Source of the DNA: CADEFQ01 sp035433705
GTDB taxonomy: Bacteria; Pseudomonadota; Gammaproteobacteria; Steroidobacterales; Steroidobacteraceae
Length of the DNA stretch: 27,573 bases
Assembly: GCA_035433705.1 (NCBI GenBank)
Contig: DAORVK010000037.1
Span: 1 to 27,573 of the forward strand
Direction of reading: 5' to 3'
The notes under the pieces are model-generated. The model was not told the DNA's origin. It saw only the letters and a program-made list of their open reading frames with translations, and did not search any database. Position numbers and translations under genes: made by a program. The stretch's first letter is position 1. Every line of letters begins with the position of its first letter. Shown in pieces: positions 1-7,942 of this stretch.

Positions 1-264
1 GTGGTCGAGCGCGACGGCGCGCTCATCATGGTGGACGATGAGCGCATGCCGCTGAACCCCGGTGAGAAGCCGCAGATGAGGAAAGTGCGCTTTCGCACGC
101 TCGGTTGCTATCCGCTCACCGGGGCGATCGAGAGCGAAGCCGACACCTTGCCCGCGATCATCCAGGAGATGCTGCTCACCACGGCCTCGGAGCGCCAGGG
201 TCGCGTGATCGACCACGACTCGGCCGCATCCATGGAGAAGAAGAAGCAGGAGGGGTATTTCTGA
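1..264 (+). CDS. cysD: Sulfate adenylyltransferase small subunit CysD, C-terminal part
   Basis: The last 87 codons of CysD; the 5' part lies outside the window, so position 1 is not the true start. CysD is the PP-loop ATP-pyrophosphatase subunit that, with the GTPase CysN, makes adenosine 5'-phosphosulfate (APS) from ATP and sulfate in the cytoplasm. Recognition rests on the conserved C-terminus: VDDERMPL, then VRFRTLGCYPLTGAIES, then TSERQGR-like TASERQGR, and the terminal MEKKKQEGYF. The stop codon overlaps the cysNC start by one base (TGATG), so the two subunits are probably translationally coupled. Identity is secure; only the truncation limits it. Confidence 0.95.
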   Translation: MVERDGALIMVDDERMPLNPGEKPQMRKVRFRTLGCYPLTGAIESEADTLPAIIQEMLLTTASERQGRVIDHDSAASMEKKKQEGYF

Positions 265-2033
265 TGTCCCACAAGTCCGAGCTCATCTCGAGCGACATCA
301 ATGCCTATCTCGAGGCCCAGCAGCACAAGAGCCTGCTGCGCTTCATCACCTGCGGCTCGGTGGACGACGGCAAATCGTCCCTCATCGGGCGCCTGCTCTA
401 CGAATCGAAGATGATCTTCGAGGATCAGCTCGCGGCGCTCGAGGCCGACTCGAAGAAGGTCGGCACCCGCGGTGGAGAGCTCGACTTCGCGCTCCTTGTC
501 GATGGCCTCGCCGCCGAGCGCGAGCAGGGCATCACCATCGATGTGGCCTACCGCTTCTTCTCCACGGAGAAGCGCAAGTTCATCGTCGCCGACACGCCCG
601 GGCACGAGCAGTACACGCGCAACATGGTGACGGGGGCCTCCACGGCCGACCTCGCCGTGATCCTCATCGATGCGCGCAAGGGCGTGCTCACCCAGACGCG
701 CCGCCACAGCTTCCTCGTGTCGCTCCTCGGCATCCGCCGCGTGGTGCTCGCGGTGAACAAGATGGATCTCGCCGGCTACTCGCAGGAAGTCTTCGACACC
801 ATCCTGCAGGAGTACCGGGATTTCGCCGCGCAGATCGACCTCAGGGACATCACGGCGATCCCGATCTCGGCCGTCTACGGCGACAACATCATCGAGGCGG
901 GTTCGAACATGCCTTGGTATCAGGGCCCCACCCTGATGCACCACCTCGAGACCGTGGAGGTCGGCGACGAGCTGCCCTCGAAGCCCTTTCGCCTGCCCGT
1001 GCAGTGGGTGAACCGGCCGAACCACGAGTTCCGCGGCTTCGCCGGGCTCATCTCGAGCGGTACCGTGCACCAGGGGGATCGCATCCGCGTGCTGCCCTCG
1101 GGGCGCGAGAGCCGCGTCGCGCGCATCGTGACGGCCGATGGCGACCTCGAGTCGGCGGTCGCCGGCCAGTCGGTGACGCTCACCCTCGACAGCGAAATCG
1201 ATATCAGTCGCGGCGATGTGATCGCCGAGGGCGACGCCCCGCCGCAGGTGGCGGATCAGTTCGAGGCCACGGTCGTCTGGATGCACGACGATCCGATGCT
1301 GCGGGGACGCTCCTATCTGATGAAGATCGGCACGCGCACGCTGACGGCGACCGTGGCGCCCATCAAGCACAAGATCAATGTGAACACGCTCGAGCAGACC
1401 GCGGCGGAGCGCCTCGAGCTGAACGACATCGGCGTGTGCGAACTTGAACTCGACCGGCCGATTCCGTTCGACGCCTACCGCGACGATCACACCCTCGGCG
1501 GCTTCATCCTGATCGACCGGATGTCGAACAACACGGTGGGGGCGGGCCTGCTCAGCTTTGCACTGCGGCGCTCGGAAAACGTGCACTGGCAGGCACTCGA
1601 TGTGAGCAAGCAGCTGCGCTCGCGGTTGAAGAGCCAGAAGTCCTGCGTGTTGTGGCTCACCGGCCTCTCCGGTGCAGGCAAGTCGACGATCGCGAACCTC
1701 GTGGAGAAGCGCCTGCTGTCGATGGGCCGGCACACGTATCTCCTCGATGGCGACAACGTGCGCCATGGCCTCAACAAGGACCTCGGTTTCACGGCGCAGG
1801 ATCGCGTCGAGAACATCCGCCGGGTGGCCGAGGTCTCGAAACTCATGGTCGATGCGGGCCTCATCGTGCTCGTGTCCTTCATCTCNNNNNNNNNNNNNNN
1901 NNNNNNNNNNNNNNNNNNNNNNNNNNNNNNNNNNNNNNNNNNNNNNNNNNNNNNNNNNNNNNNNNNNNNNNNNNNNNNNNNNNNNCGGATCGTGGCGCAC
2001 CTCACCAATGCGGGCATCCTGAGCGGGGCGTGA
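264..2033 (+). CDS. cysNC: Bifunctional CysN/CysC: sulfate adenylyltransferase GTPase subunit fused to APS kinase (interrupted by assembly gap)
   Basis: The start is the ATG overlapping the cysD stop; longer in-frame extensions run into cysD. The N-terminal part is an EF-Tu-like GTPase: P-loop GSVDDGKSS at residues 31-39, DTPGHEQ (G3) and NKMD (G4), followed by beta-barrel domains. From about residue 446 an APS kinase domain begins, with Walker A GLSGAGKST at 467-475 and the APS-binding stretch DGDNVRHGLNKDLGF. CysN drives APS synthesis by GTP hydrolysis and CysC phosphorylates APS to PAPS. The fusion is known from other proteobacteria and mycobacteria. The coding sequence runs into 100 N at 1886-1985; the tail after it (RIVAHLTNAGIL) looks like a normal CysC C-terminus in the same frame. 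From the usual CysC length about 80 residues should be missing, more than 100 N can hold, so the gene is probably intact in the cell. Confidence 0.93.
   Translation: MSHKSELISSDINAYLEAQQHKSLLRFITCGSVDDGKSSLIGRLLYESKMIFEDQLAALEADSKKVGTRGGELDFALLVDGLAAEREQGITIDVAYRFFSTEKRKFIVADTPGHEQYTRNMVTGASTADLAVILIDARKGVLTQTRRHSFLVSLLGIRRVVLAVNKMDLAGYSQEVFDTILQEYRDFAAQIDLRDITAIPISAVYGDNIIEAGSNMPWYQGPTLMHHLETVEVGDELPSKPFRLPVQWVNRPNHEFRGFAGLISSGTVHQGDRIRVLPSGRESRVARIVTADGDLESAVAGQSVTLTLDSEIDISRGDVIAEGDAPPQVADQFEATVVWMHDDPMLRGRSYLMKIGTRTLTATVAPIKHKINVNTLEQTAAERLELNDIGVCELELDRPIPFDAYRDDHTLGGFILIDRMSNNTVGAGLLSFALRRSENVHWQALDVSKQLRSRLKSQKSCVLWLTGLSGAGKSTIANLVEKRLLSMGRHTYLLDGDNVRHGLNKDLGFTAQDRVENIRRVAEVSKLMVDAGLIVLVSFIXXXXXXXXXXXXXXXXXXXXXXXXXXXXXXXXXXRIVAHLTNAGILSGA
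1886..1985. other. Assembly gap (100 N) inside the APS kinase domain
   Basis: A run of exactly 100 undetermined bases. A round-number run like this is the usual placeholder for a scaffold join of unknown length. Compared with the standard APS kinase fold, the segment after VLVSFIS (the conserved PxRAxR, phosphosulfate-binding and FTGIDSPYE regions) is absent, about 80 codons or 240 bases, so the true gap is probably longer than drawn. Confidence 0.95.
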
Positions 2034-2041
2034 GGGGTAGC

Positions 2042-2845
2042 ATGAATCACGAGGCGCCAGCACTGCTTGATCGGGTGATCGGAATTGCACGTCGCGCGGG
2101 GCAGGAGATCCTCGAGGTCTACGCGTCCGGGGACGCGGGCACGCAGGCGAAGGCGGACAACTCGCCGCTGACGCTTGCCGACCTGCGCGCTCACCGCGTG
2201 ATCGTCGATTCGCTGCGCGCGCTCACACCGGAAATCCCGGTGCACTCCGAGGAAGCGGCGGATACGCCCTGGGCCGAGCGCTCGCGCTGGTCGCGCTACT
2301 GGCTCGTCGATCCGCTCGATGGCACCAAGGAGTTTCTCTCCCGCAACGGGGAGTTCACCGTCAACATCGCGCTCATCGAGGGACACACGCCGGTGCTCGG
2401 TGTCGTGCACGTGCCGGTGCGTGCGACGACCTATTCGGGCCTGCCCGGCACGGGCGCCTGGCGCCGGCGTGGCGAGGGCGCTGCCGAGCCGATCCGGGTG
2501 CAGGCGCACGCGGCCTCGCCGCTGCGGGTGGTCGGCAGCAAGTCGCACCGCGGGGATTCGCTCGATGCATTCCTCGCGCGTGTGGGATCTCACGAACTTG
2601 TGCCAGTGGGCAGCTCGCTGAAATTCTGCATGGTGGCGGAAGGTGCCGCGGACGTGTACCCGCGCCTTGGGCTCACCTCGGAGTGGGACACCGCCGCTGC
2701 GCAGGCCGTGGTGTGCGGCGCAGGCGGCGCGGTGGTCACGCTCGAGGGCGCGCCGCTTGCCTACAACGCCAAGGCCGACATCCTCAATCCGCACTTTCTT
2801 GCCTACGCTGATCGAACGCGCGACTGGCTGGCGCTGCTGCGGTAG
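2042..2845 (+). CDS. cysQ: 3'(2'),5'-bisphosphate nucleotidase CysQ
   Basis: A 267-residue member of the inositol-monophosphatase superfamily. CysQ removes the 3'-phosphate of PAP, the by-product of PAPS-dependent sulfotransferases and PAPS reductase, giving AMP; it acts in the cytoplasm or at the inner membrane and needs Mg2+. Metal-site motifs are visible: HSEE with Glu70/71, DPLDGTKEF with Asp90 and Asp93, and WDTAAAQAV with Asp216. The start ATG has AGGGG four bases upstream and lies 8 bases after the cysNC stop, so the gene is in the cys operon. Length matches E. coli CysQ (246 residues) with a slightly longer N-terminus. PAP clearance directly upstream of two sulfotransferase genes makes metabolic sense. 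Confidence 0.93.
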   Translation: MNHEAPALLDRVIGIARRAGQEILEVYASGDAGTQAKADNSPLTLADLRAHRVIVDSLRALTPEIPVHSEEAADTPWAERSRWSRYWLVDPLDGTKEFLSRNGEFTVNIALIEGHTPVLGVVHVPVRATTYSGLPGTGAWRRRGEGAAEPIRVQAHAASPLRVVGSKSHRGDSLDAFLARVGSHELVPVGSSLKFCMVAEGAADVYPRLGLTSEWDTAAAQAVVCGAGGAVVTLEGAPLAYNAKADILNPHFLAYADRTRDWLALLR

Positions 2846-2909
2846 CAGTCCTCCTGACGCGATGCTACGGTGGCGCGCTGGCGCACCCCGCGCAGAGAGG
2901 GATTGATTC

Positions 2910-4082
2910 ATGTCCGAGCGACTCGCTCCCTGGCCAGAATATGTCGATCTGCTGAAGCCGGCCGGCGAGCTGCGCAGCCTGCTGCTTGATCCTGAAAGCG
3001 AGCAGCTGCGCGCCGAGCTCTACCGGCAGCTGCTGATGAATCTCTCGTCGGGCTATTTCCTCTATTTCCAGTCGAGCCCCGAGCACCCGGATTGGGCGCC
3101 GTTTCTCAATTCGGTGTTCGTGCTGCAGCCCAATCCCGACGACACTTATCTGCTGGCGCCCCTGCGGGGCGATGGCGTGTACCGCATCAGCGGCACGCGC
3201 GGCACGGTGAAGCTGCTCACTTTCTCCACCGGCCGCAACATGATGGGCATGTCGGCCGAGCCGGGGCGCAACTTCGACTACTTCGATGCTGACGATCTCG
3301 CGCTGGGTGCCGACGGCACGCTCGAAGTGATCCTGAGTGCCGAGCGCCCGGCTGGCCACCAAGGCAACTGGTGGCCGCTGCATCGCGAGGCCGAATTCAT
3401 CCTGGTGCGCCAGCGCTCCTACGACTGGGGCCGCGAGCAGGACGCGCGCCTTGCCATCGAGCGGCTCGACCCGCAGCCGCCCAAGCCCCGCCAGAGCATC
3501 GAGACCATCGATCGCCAGTTGCGCGCACTGCTTGCCGGCTTCGCCGCGCAACTCTCGCGACAGTGGCTCACCTATCAGAAGAGTGCGCGCGACCGTGGAC
3601 TCGTGAACCGGCTCGAGTTCACCACCATGGGCAACGCGGTCGGCGGACAGTACTACTGGCAGGGCATCTTCGACGTGGCCCCGGACGAGGCGTTGATTCT
3701 CGAGACCGAATTGCCGGAGACGCGCCCTTACTGGAACGTGCAGTTGAACGACGAACTCTGGAACGCGATCGAGTTCATCTATCGCCAGAGCAGCCTGAAC
3801 GGCCACCAGGCGCGCGTCGACAGCGACGGCCGCTTCCGCGCCGTGATTGCACACGTCGATCCGGGCGTGGCCAACTGGCTCGATCCGGTCGGCTCCCGCC
3901 AGGGCATGCTGATCGGCCGCTGGTACGGCTGCAGCACCAATCCGGTGCCGACGCTCACGCGCGTGCCACTCGCCGACCTGCGCCGCCATGTGCCCGCGGA
4001 CACGCCGATCCTCACAGCGGCCGAACGCGAGGCACAACTGCGCACGCGGCGCCTCGGCGCACAACTGCGAAGGCGCTGGTAA
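2910..4082 (+). CDS. DUF1214 domain-containing protein, copy A
   Basis: A 390-residue protein with no signal peptide or membrane segment, so probably cytoplasmic. The middle carries the NPDDTYLLAPLRGDGVYRISG-type strand typical of DUF1254/DUF1214 proteins. The C-terminal half has the DUF1214 signature PYWNVQLNDELW, then QSSLNGHQA, then HVDPGVANWLDPVG. The family has a beta-rich fold but no established biochemical role, so no function is assigned. The start ATG follows GAGAGGG at proper spacing. The stop overlaps the next start by one base (TAATG), coupling it to the sulfotransferase at 4082. A second DUF1214-sulfotransferase pair sits 7 kb downstream (10143-12610). It lies 64 bases after cysQ on the same strand, so co-transcription with the cys genes is possible but not shown. 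Confidence 0.85.
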   Translation: MSERLAPWPEYVDLLKPAGELRSLLLDPESEQLRAELYRQLLMNLSSGYFLYFQSSPEHPDWAPFLNSVFVLQPNPDDTYLLAPLRGDGVYRISGTRGTVKLLTFSTGRNMMGMSAEPGRNFDYFDADDLALGADGTLEVILSAERPAGHQGNWWPLHREAEFILVRQRSYDWGREQDARLAIERLDPQPPKPRQSIETIDRQLRALLAGFAAQLSRQWLTYQKSARDRGLVNRLEFTTMGNAVGGQYYWQGIFDVAPDEALILETELPETRPYWNVQLNDELWNAIEFIYRQSSLNGHQARVDSDGRFRAVIAHVDPGVANWLDPVGSRQGMLIGRWYGCSTNPVPTLTRVPLADLRRHVPADTPILTAAEREAQLRTRRLGAQLRRRW

Positions 4083-5236
4083 TGGAGTTCCCCGGCATCG
4101 ATCAGTTGCTCGGGCAGGCCTCGCGGGCGAGCGGCGGCCTCACCGACTTCGGCACCGGTCACGAGCCGGGGCTCGCGCGGCTGGTCGATGAGATACGTCG
4201 CCGCGTGCAGGTGAGTGAACACAATATCCAGCAACTCACCGGCATTCTCGTCGCCGTCCTCGTGAGCCGGCTGTACTCGCAGCGCGGCTGGAAGGAGCGG
4301 CCCGGGTGTCTCGCACAGCCGATCCGCTCACCTCTCGTGGTGGTGGGCATTCCGCGAAGCGGCACCACGGCGCTGCACAAGCTGCTGTCGATGGACCCGC
4401 GCTTCCAGGGGCTCGAGCAGTGGCTGATCAACACGCCCATGCCGCGCCCGCCTCGTGAGTCCTGGGAACACGTGCCGGAGTTCCGCACTGCCGTCGAGAG
4501 GCAGAACGCCTTCCTCGAAGCCGTGCCGGCGCTGCGTGTGACCCACGAAGTCAATGCCGATGAAGTGGACGAGTGCCTGAACCTGCTCGCGCAGAGCTTC
4601 GTCAGCCACTATTTCGCGAGCTGTCTCGGGCTGCCGGACTACGACCGCTGGGTGCGCGAGCAGGATGAGCGCGCGAGCTACCGTCGCTATGCCGAGAATC
4701 TGCGCCTGATCGGCGCCGACGCGCCCGGACAGCGCTGGCTGCTGAAGAACCCCGGCAGCGTGGCTCATCTCGATGCGCTGTTCGAGGTGTTTCCCGATGC
4801 CTGCATCATTCAGACGCATCGCGATCCCGTGCAATGCATCCCGTCCGTGTGCGGCGTGATCTGGCCGGCGCGCAGCTTCTTTCATGCGCGGGAGATCGAC
4901 CCGGCTACCCTCGGACCGCGCGAGCGTGATCTCTGGGCCTGGTCGGTCGAGCGCGGCGAGCAAACGCGCCAGCGTCACCCCGGGCGTTTCATCGATGTCG
5001 ATTTCCGTGCGTTCCAGCGCGATCCTCTGCATGAGGTGCAGCGCATCTACGCGCACTTCGGCCTCACGCTCGAGCCAGAGGTCGAGCGCGCCATGCGCGC
5101 GTGGCTCGCATCCAATCCCCAGCACAAGCACGGCAGGCACGAGTACACGCCCGAGCAGTACGGCCTCACCGCCGCGGAGATCCGGCAGCACTTTGCGGCG
5201 TATATCGAGCGCCATTCTCTTGCGAGGCAGACATGA
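4082..5236 (+). CDS. PAPS-dependent sulfotransferase family protein (Sulfotransfer_3 type), copy A
   Basis: 384 residues. Expected to transfer the sulfuryl group from PAPS to a hydroxyl group of a small molecule, releasing PAP. The 5'-phosphosulfate-binding loop is VVVGIPRSGTTALHKLL (PRSGTT at 91-96). The 3'-phosphate-binding motif is THRDPVQCIPS, with Arg247 and Ser255 spaced eight apart as in classical sulfotransferases. LLKNPGSVAHL lies between them. The N-terminus has a GLTDFG element shared with the second sulfotransferase at 11351. The chosen ATG overlaps the upstream DUF1214 stop; a longer in-frame reading would overlap DUF1214 completely. Its stop overlaps the next start (ATGA at 5233). 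The substrate is unknown; neighbouring oxidoreductases suggest a lipid-like or terpenoid alcohol. Confidence 0.88.
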   Translation: MEFPGIDQLLGQASRASGGLTDFGTGHEPGLARLVDEIRRRVQVSEHNIQQLTGILVAVLVSRLYSQRGWKERPGCLAQPIRSPLVVVGIPRSGTTALHKLLSMDPRFQGLEQWLINTPMPRPPRESWEHVPEFRTAVERQNAFLEAVPALRVTHEVNADEVDECLNLLAQSFVSHYFASCLGLPDYDRWVREQDERASYRRYAENLRLIGADAPGQRWLLKNPGSVAHLDALFEVFPDACIIQTHRDPVQCIPSVCGVIWPARSFFHAREIDPATLGPRERDLWAWSVERGEQTRQRHPGRFIDVDFRAFQRDPLHEVQRIYAHFGLTLEPEVERAMRAWLASNPQHKHGRHEYTPEQYGLTAAEIRQHFAAYIERHSLARQT

Positions 5237-6255
5237 AGGCAGCGGTATTTCAGGGGGTCGGCAAGCCGCTCGCCATCGAGGAGCGACCCGATCCCAGTCC
5301 CGGTCCGGGCGAGGCGGTCATCAAGGTCGGACGCGCCGGCATCTGCGGCAGTGATCTGCACATGACGTCGGAGCCCGGCACGACGATCGCGCCCGGCACG
5401 ATCATCGGCCATGAGCTTGCGGGCGAAGTCGTCGCGCTCGGCAAGGGCGTCACGAACCTGCGCATCGGCGATCGGGTGGCGCCTCTGCCCTTCGTCGGTT
5501 GCGGGCACTGCGCGGCGTGCAGCGACGGTCGGCCGCATCACTGCGCGCAGGCGCGCATCGATGTGGTGACCGGCTTCGCCCAGTTCTCCCGCGTCGGTGT
5601 GGGCGATTGCGTCGTGCTGCCGCCGGAGCTTTCCGATGCGGACGGTGCGCTGATCGAGCCGTTGGCGGTCGGGCTGCAGGGCGTGCGCAAGGCGCAGATG
5701 CGGATCGGCTGCCGCGCTCTTGTGCTCGGGGCCGGACCGATCGGGCTCGCGAGCGCCTTCTGGGCGCGCCGCCTCGGCGCCTCGCGAGTCGTGGTGGTGG
5801 CTCACTCGAGGCGTCGTGAACGCTTTGCTCGCGACTTCGGCGCGACGCACTTCATTGCGCAGAGCGATGTGGCTGAACCCGCGGCTGCCATCAACGATGC
5901 GCTCGGCGGGCCGCCCGAAGTGGTCTTTGAGGCCGTGGGCCTTCCCGGAGCGATCGGCAAGGCGATGGAATATGTGGCGCCGCGCGGCACGATCATCGGC
6001 CTCGGTTTCACGACCGGGTCGGACTCGTACTCCTGCGCCGTTGCACTCATGAAGGAAGTGCGGCTCCTGTTCTCGGTCGTCTACGAGAAGCGCGACTTCC
6101 AGTACACGGCGGAAGTCATGGCGGCCGGTGAGCGTACGCCCCGCGCGATGATCACCGACACGGTGTCGCTGGAGGAGATGCCGGCGAAATTCGAGAGCCT
6201 TCGCGGTCACAGTGCTGACTGCAAGGTCATGGTGGCCCCCTGGGGCCCGAACTGA
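5233..6255 (+). CDS. Zinc-dependent medium-chain alcohol dehydrogenase
   Basis: 340-residue MDR-family NAD(P)-dependent oxidoreductase. Catalytic zinc ligands are visible as Cys38 (AGICGSD), His60-Glu61 (GHE) and Glu142 (LIEPLAVG). A structural zinc site is present as Cys90, Cys93, Cys96 and Cys104. The nucleotide-binding turn is VLGAGPIG (about 164-171). Such enzymes interconvert alcohols and ketones or aldehydes; the particular substrate cannot be read from the sequence. The ATG overlaps the sulfotransferase stop by four bases (ATGA), so translation is probably coupled. Context suggests it oxidises or reduces the same molecule handled by the sulfotransferase and the following LLM enzyme. 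Confidence 0.9.
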   Translation: MKAAVFQGVGKPLAIEERPDPSPGPGEAVIKVGRAGICGSDLHMTSEPGTTIAPGTIIGHELAGEVVALGKGVTNLRIGDRVAPLPFVGCGHCAACSDGRPHHCAQARIDVVTGFAQFSRVGVGDCVVLPPELSDADGALIEPLAVGLQGVRKAQMRIGCRALVLGAGPIGLASAFWARRLGASRVVVVAHSRRRERFARDFGATHFIAQSDVAEPAAAINDALGGPPEVVFEAVGLPGAIGKAMEYVAPRGTIIGLGFTTGSDSYSCAVALMKEVRLLFSVVYEKRDFQYTAEVMAAGERTPRAMITDTVSLEEMPAKFESLRGHSADCKVMVAPWGPN

Positions 6256-6270
6256 CGGCTGCGAGACCCC

Positions 6271-7257
6271 ATGGCTTACATACAGATCCGCTACGAATGC
6301 CGCGCACCTGCGGAAGTCTCGCCGATGACCCTCGACGAGGTGTACGAGACCACGCTCGAGCAGATCGCGTGGATCGATGCACAGGGCTTTCCGGTCACGG
6401 TGAATTTCAGCGAGCACCATGGCTCCGAGGACGGTTACCTGCCGAGCGCGATCACAATGGCCGCCGCCGCGGCAGCCATCACGCGCCACGTGCGGCTGCA
6501 GGTGAACGTGCTGCTGCCCTACCGCGACCCGCTGCAACTTGCCGAGGAAGTGGTGGTGCTGGATCGCATCAGCCGGGGTCGCGTCGAGCTGCTGCTCATG
6601 GGCGGGTTCGTGCCGAGCGAAATGGAGACCTTCGGTGTCGACCCGAAGCGACGCGGCGAACTCATGGAAGAGGGCGTGCGGGTGCTGCGCCAGGCGTGGA
6701 GCGGCGAGCCCTTCGAGTACCGCGGCCGCCGCTGCCGGATACTGCCGCGTCCCGTGCAGCAGCCTCATCCGCCGCTTTTCATGGGCGCCGCGTCGCCGGC
6801 TGCGGCGCGCCGTGCTGCGCGCATCGGCGATGGCTTCATCGCGGTGTCATCGCTCAACGAGCACTATCTCGCCGAGTGCGCAGCCGTCGGTCGCACCCCA
6901 CGCCATCAGGGCGCAATGCCTTTCTCCTATCCTTACGTCTGCAAAGACCCCGATCGCACCTGGGAGCGTCTGGCGCCTTACTGCCTGTATGAAACGAACA
7001 TGTATGCGCGCTGGCAGGCGAGCGCGAGCCAGGGCGGCATGTTCAAGCCGGCCACGGATGCCGACGCGCTGCGTGCGCTGAAGATCTATCAACCCGTGAC
7101 CGTGGCCGAGGTGCTGGCACGCGCGCCGGGTTTCGCACCGAACGATGCCCTCGTGCTGCACCCGCTCATTTCGGGGCTCGAGAAGGAGCTCAGCTGGGAA
7201 GGACTGCAGTTGTTCTTTACCGAGGTGGCGCCGCATCTTGACATTCGACCCCTCTGA
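6271..7257 (+). CDS. LLM-class (luciferase-like) oxidoreductase 1
   Basis: 328-residue TIM-barrel protein of the bacterial luciferase-like superfamily. Typical features are NFSEHHGSEDGYLPSAI near residues 46-62, LQVNVLLPYRDPLQLAEEVVVLDRISRGRVELLLMGGFVPSE, and the RPVQQPHPPLFMGAASPAAARRAARIGDGFIA segment. Members are FMN-dependent monooxygenases or F420-dependent oxidoreductases; the sequence alone does not decide which. It begins 15 bases after the alcohol dehydrogenase and has no strong Shine-Dalgarno sequence. It is not a close copy of the second LLM protein at 9124, so the cluster holds two different subtypes. A Baeyer-Villiger-like or hydroxylating step on an alicyclic substrate is possible but unproven. 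Confidence 0.85.
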   Translation: MAYIQIRYECRAPAEVSPMTLDEVYETTLEQIAWIDAQGFPVTVNFSEHHGSEDGYLPSAITMAAAAAAITRHVRLQVNVLLPYRDPLQLAEEVVVLDRISRGRVELLLMGGFVPSEMETFGVDPKRRGELMEEGVRVLRQAWSGEPFEYRGRRCRILPRPVQQPHPPLFMGAASPAAARRAARIGDGFIAVSSLNEHYLAECAAVGRTPRHQGAMPFSYPYVCKDPDRTWERLAPYCLYETNMYARWQASASQGGMFKPATDADALRALKIYQPVTVAEVLARAPGFAPNDALVLHPLISGLEKELSWEGLQLFFTEVAPHLDIRPL

Positions 7258-7285
7258 TCTGGTATCGCCCCAAGGAGAGTCACGC

Positions 7286-7891
7286 GTGCCCCGCCCGAAG
7301 CCGCCCACCAGCCGGGATCAACAGCGCGAGGACACGTTCAACCGGGTGTATGAGGCGGCGCTGAGCGAATTTCGCAGGGTGGGCGTCGAGAAGGCCACCG
7401 TGAGCGGCATCTGCGCGCGGGCTGGTGTCGCCAAGGGCACGTTCTTCTTTCACTTCCCGACGAAGGACCATGTGCTGCTCGCGCGCCAGCAACAGATTTC
7501 GGAGGCCATGGCGCGCCGGATCACAGCCGAGCTGGCCGATGTCCCGGATGCCCGTGCCTTCCTGCGACGGCTGACGGCGATCGTCCTCGAGGAACACCAG
7601 GCGGTCGGCGATCTGGAGCTTGTGCGCCAGATCAACCTCGCCATCGTGCGCCAGAGCGGCGTGCCGCAACTGGGCGTGCGCCAGACCGCCTTCGGCGTGT
7701 GTCTTGCCCGGCAGATCCGCAATCTGCAGAAGGCCGGGATCATCCGCAAGGGGGTGGATGCGGCCCGACTCGCCGATTGCCTGCGGCTCAGTTTCTTCGG
7801 CTTTCTGGCAAGTCCGCAATCCTCCTTCGAGACCAGCCGCCCGCAACTGGCGCTACTGACCGAACTGCTGGCGGAATCACTGCTGGCCTGA
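7286..7891 (+). CDS. TetR/AcrR-family transcriptional regulator
   Basis: 201 residues from a GTG start preceded by AAGGAG eight bases upstream; this ribosome-binding site decides the start over longer in-frame readings that run back into the LLM gene. The N-terminal helix-turn-helix is clear at about residues 18-62: TFNRVYEAALSEFRRVGVEK, then VSGICARAGVAKGTFFFHFPTKDHVLL. The C-terminal ligand-binding domain is divergent, as usual. TetR proteins are mostly repressors released by a small-molecule ligand, often a pathway substrate or acyl-CoA. It lies at the end of the first half of the cluster and directly upstream of a promoter carrying two palindromes (7907-7939), which are its most likely operators. 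Confidence 0.92.
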   Translation: MPRPKPPTSRDQQREDTFNRVYEAALSEFRRVGVEKATVSGICARAGVAKGTFFFHFPTKDHVLLARQQQISEAMARRITAELADVPDARAFLRRLTAIVLEEHQAVGDLELVRQINLAIVRQSGVPQLGVRQTAFGVCLARQIRNLQKAGIIRKGVDAARLADCLRLSFFGFLASPQSSFETSRPQLALLTELLAESLLA

Positions 7892-7906
7892 GGTCTGGCT
7901 GTTTCA

Positions 7907-7935
7907 TTGACCACGGTCAGCGAATAGTCTACAAT
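7907..7935 (+). promoter_or_regulatory. Sigma70-type promoter for the acyl-CoA dehydrogenase operon
   Basis: The -35 box TTGACC (7907-7912) and -10 box TACAAT (7930-7935) are separated by exactly 17 bases; each differs from consensus by one base. It is in the 51-base gap between the TetR stop and the next ATG. The predicted transcription start, about seven bases after the -10 box, falls at 7942-7943, on or next to the A of the ATG, so the transcript would be nearly leaderless. This promoter would drive the five genes from 7943 to 13026. Confidence 0.8.
7908..7919. promoter_or_regulatory. Palindrome over the -35 box, candidate TetR operator 1
   Basis: TGACCACGGTCA: perfect 5-bp arms (TGACC / GGTCA) around a 2-base centre, overlapping the -35 element. 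A dimeric TetR protein bound here would block RNA polymerase. Operator assignment is inferred from symmetry and position. Confidence 0.55.
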
Positions 7936-7939
7936 AGAC
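7927..7939. promoter_or_regulatory. Palindrome over the -10 box, candidate TetR operator 2
   Basis: GTCTACAATAGAC: perfect 5-bp arms (GTCTA / TAGAC) around CAA, enclosing the -10 box. The centre lies about 20 bases, or roughly two helical turns, from the centre of the palindrome at 7908-7919, so two dimers could sit on the same DNA face. The arms differ from those of the first palindrome, so they may not be sites for the same protein. Confidence 0.5.
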
Positions 7940-7942
7940 ATC

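Noticed and set aside
108..2911. Very long open frames on the - strand opposite cysNC and cysQ (660 and 474 codons).
   Set aside because: High G+C makes antisense frames long; their translations are Arg/His/Ala-rich without family motifs, and they cross the N-run, while the + strand encodes clear CysNC and CysQ.
3371..4081. N-terminal extension of the first sulfotransferase frame over the DUF1214 gene.
   Set aside because: The extension is Arg-rich shadow sequence of DUF1214; the ATG at 4082 gives a normal-length sulfotransferase with the usual start/stop overlap.
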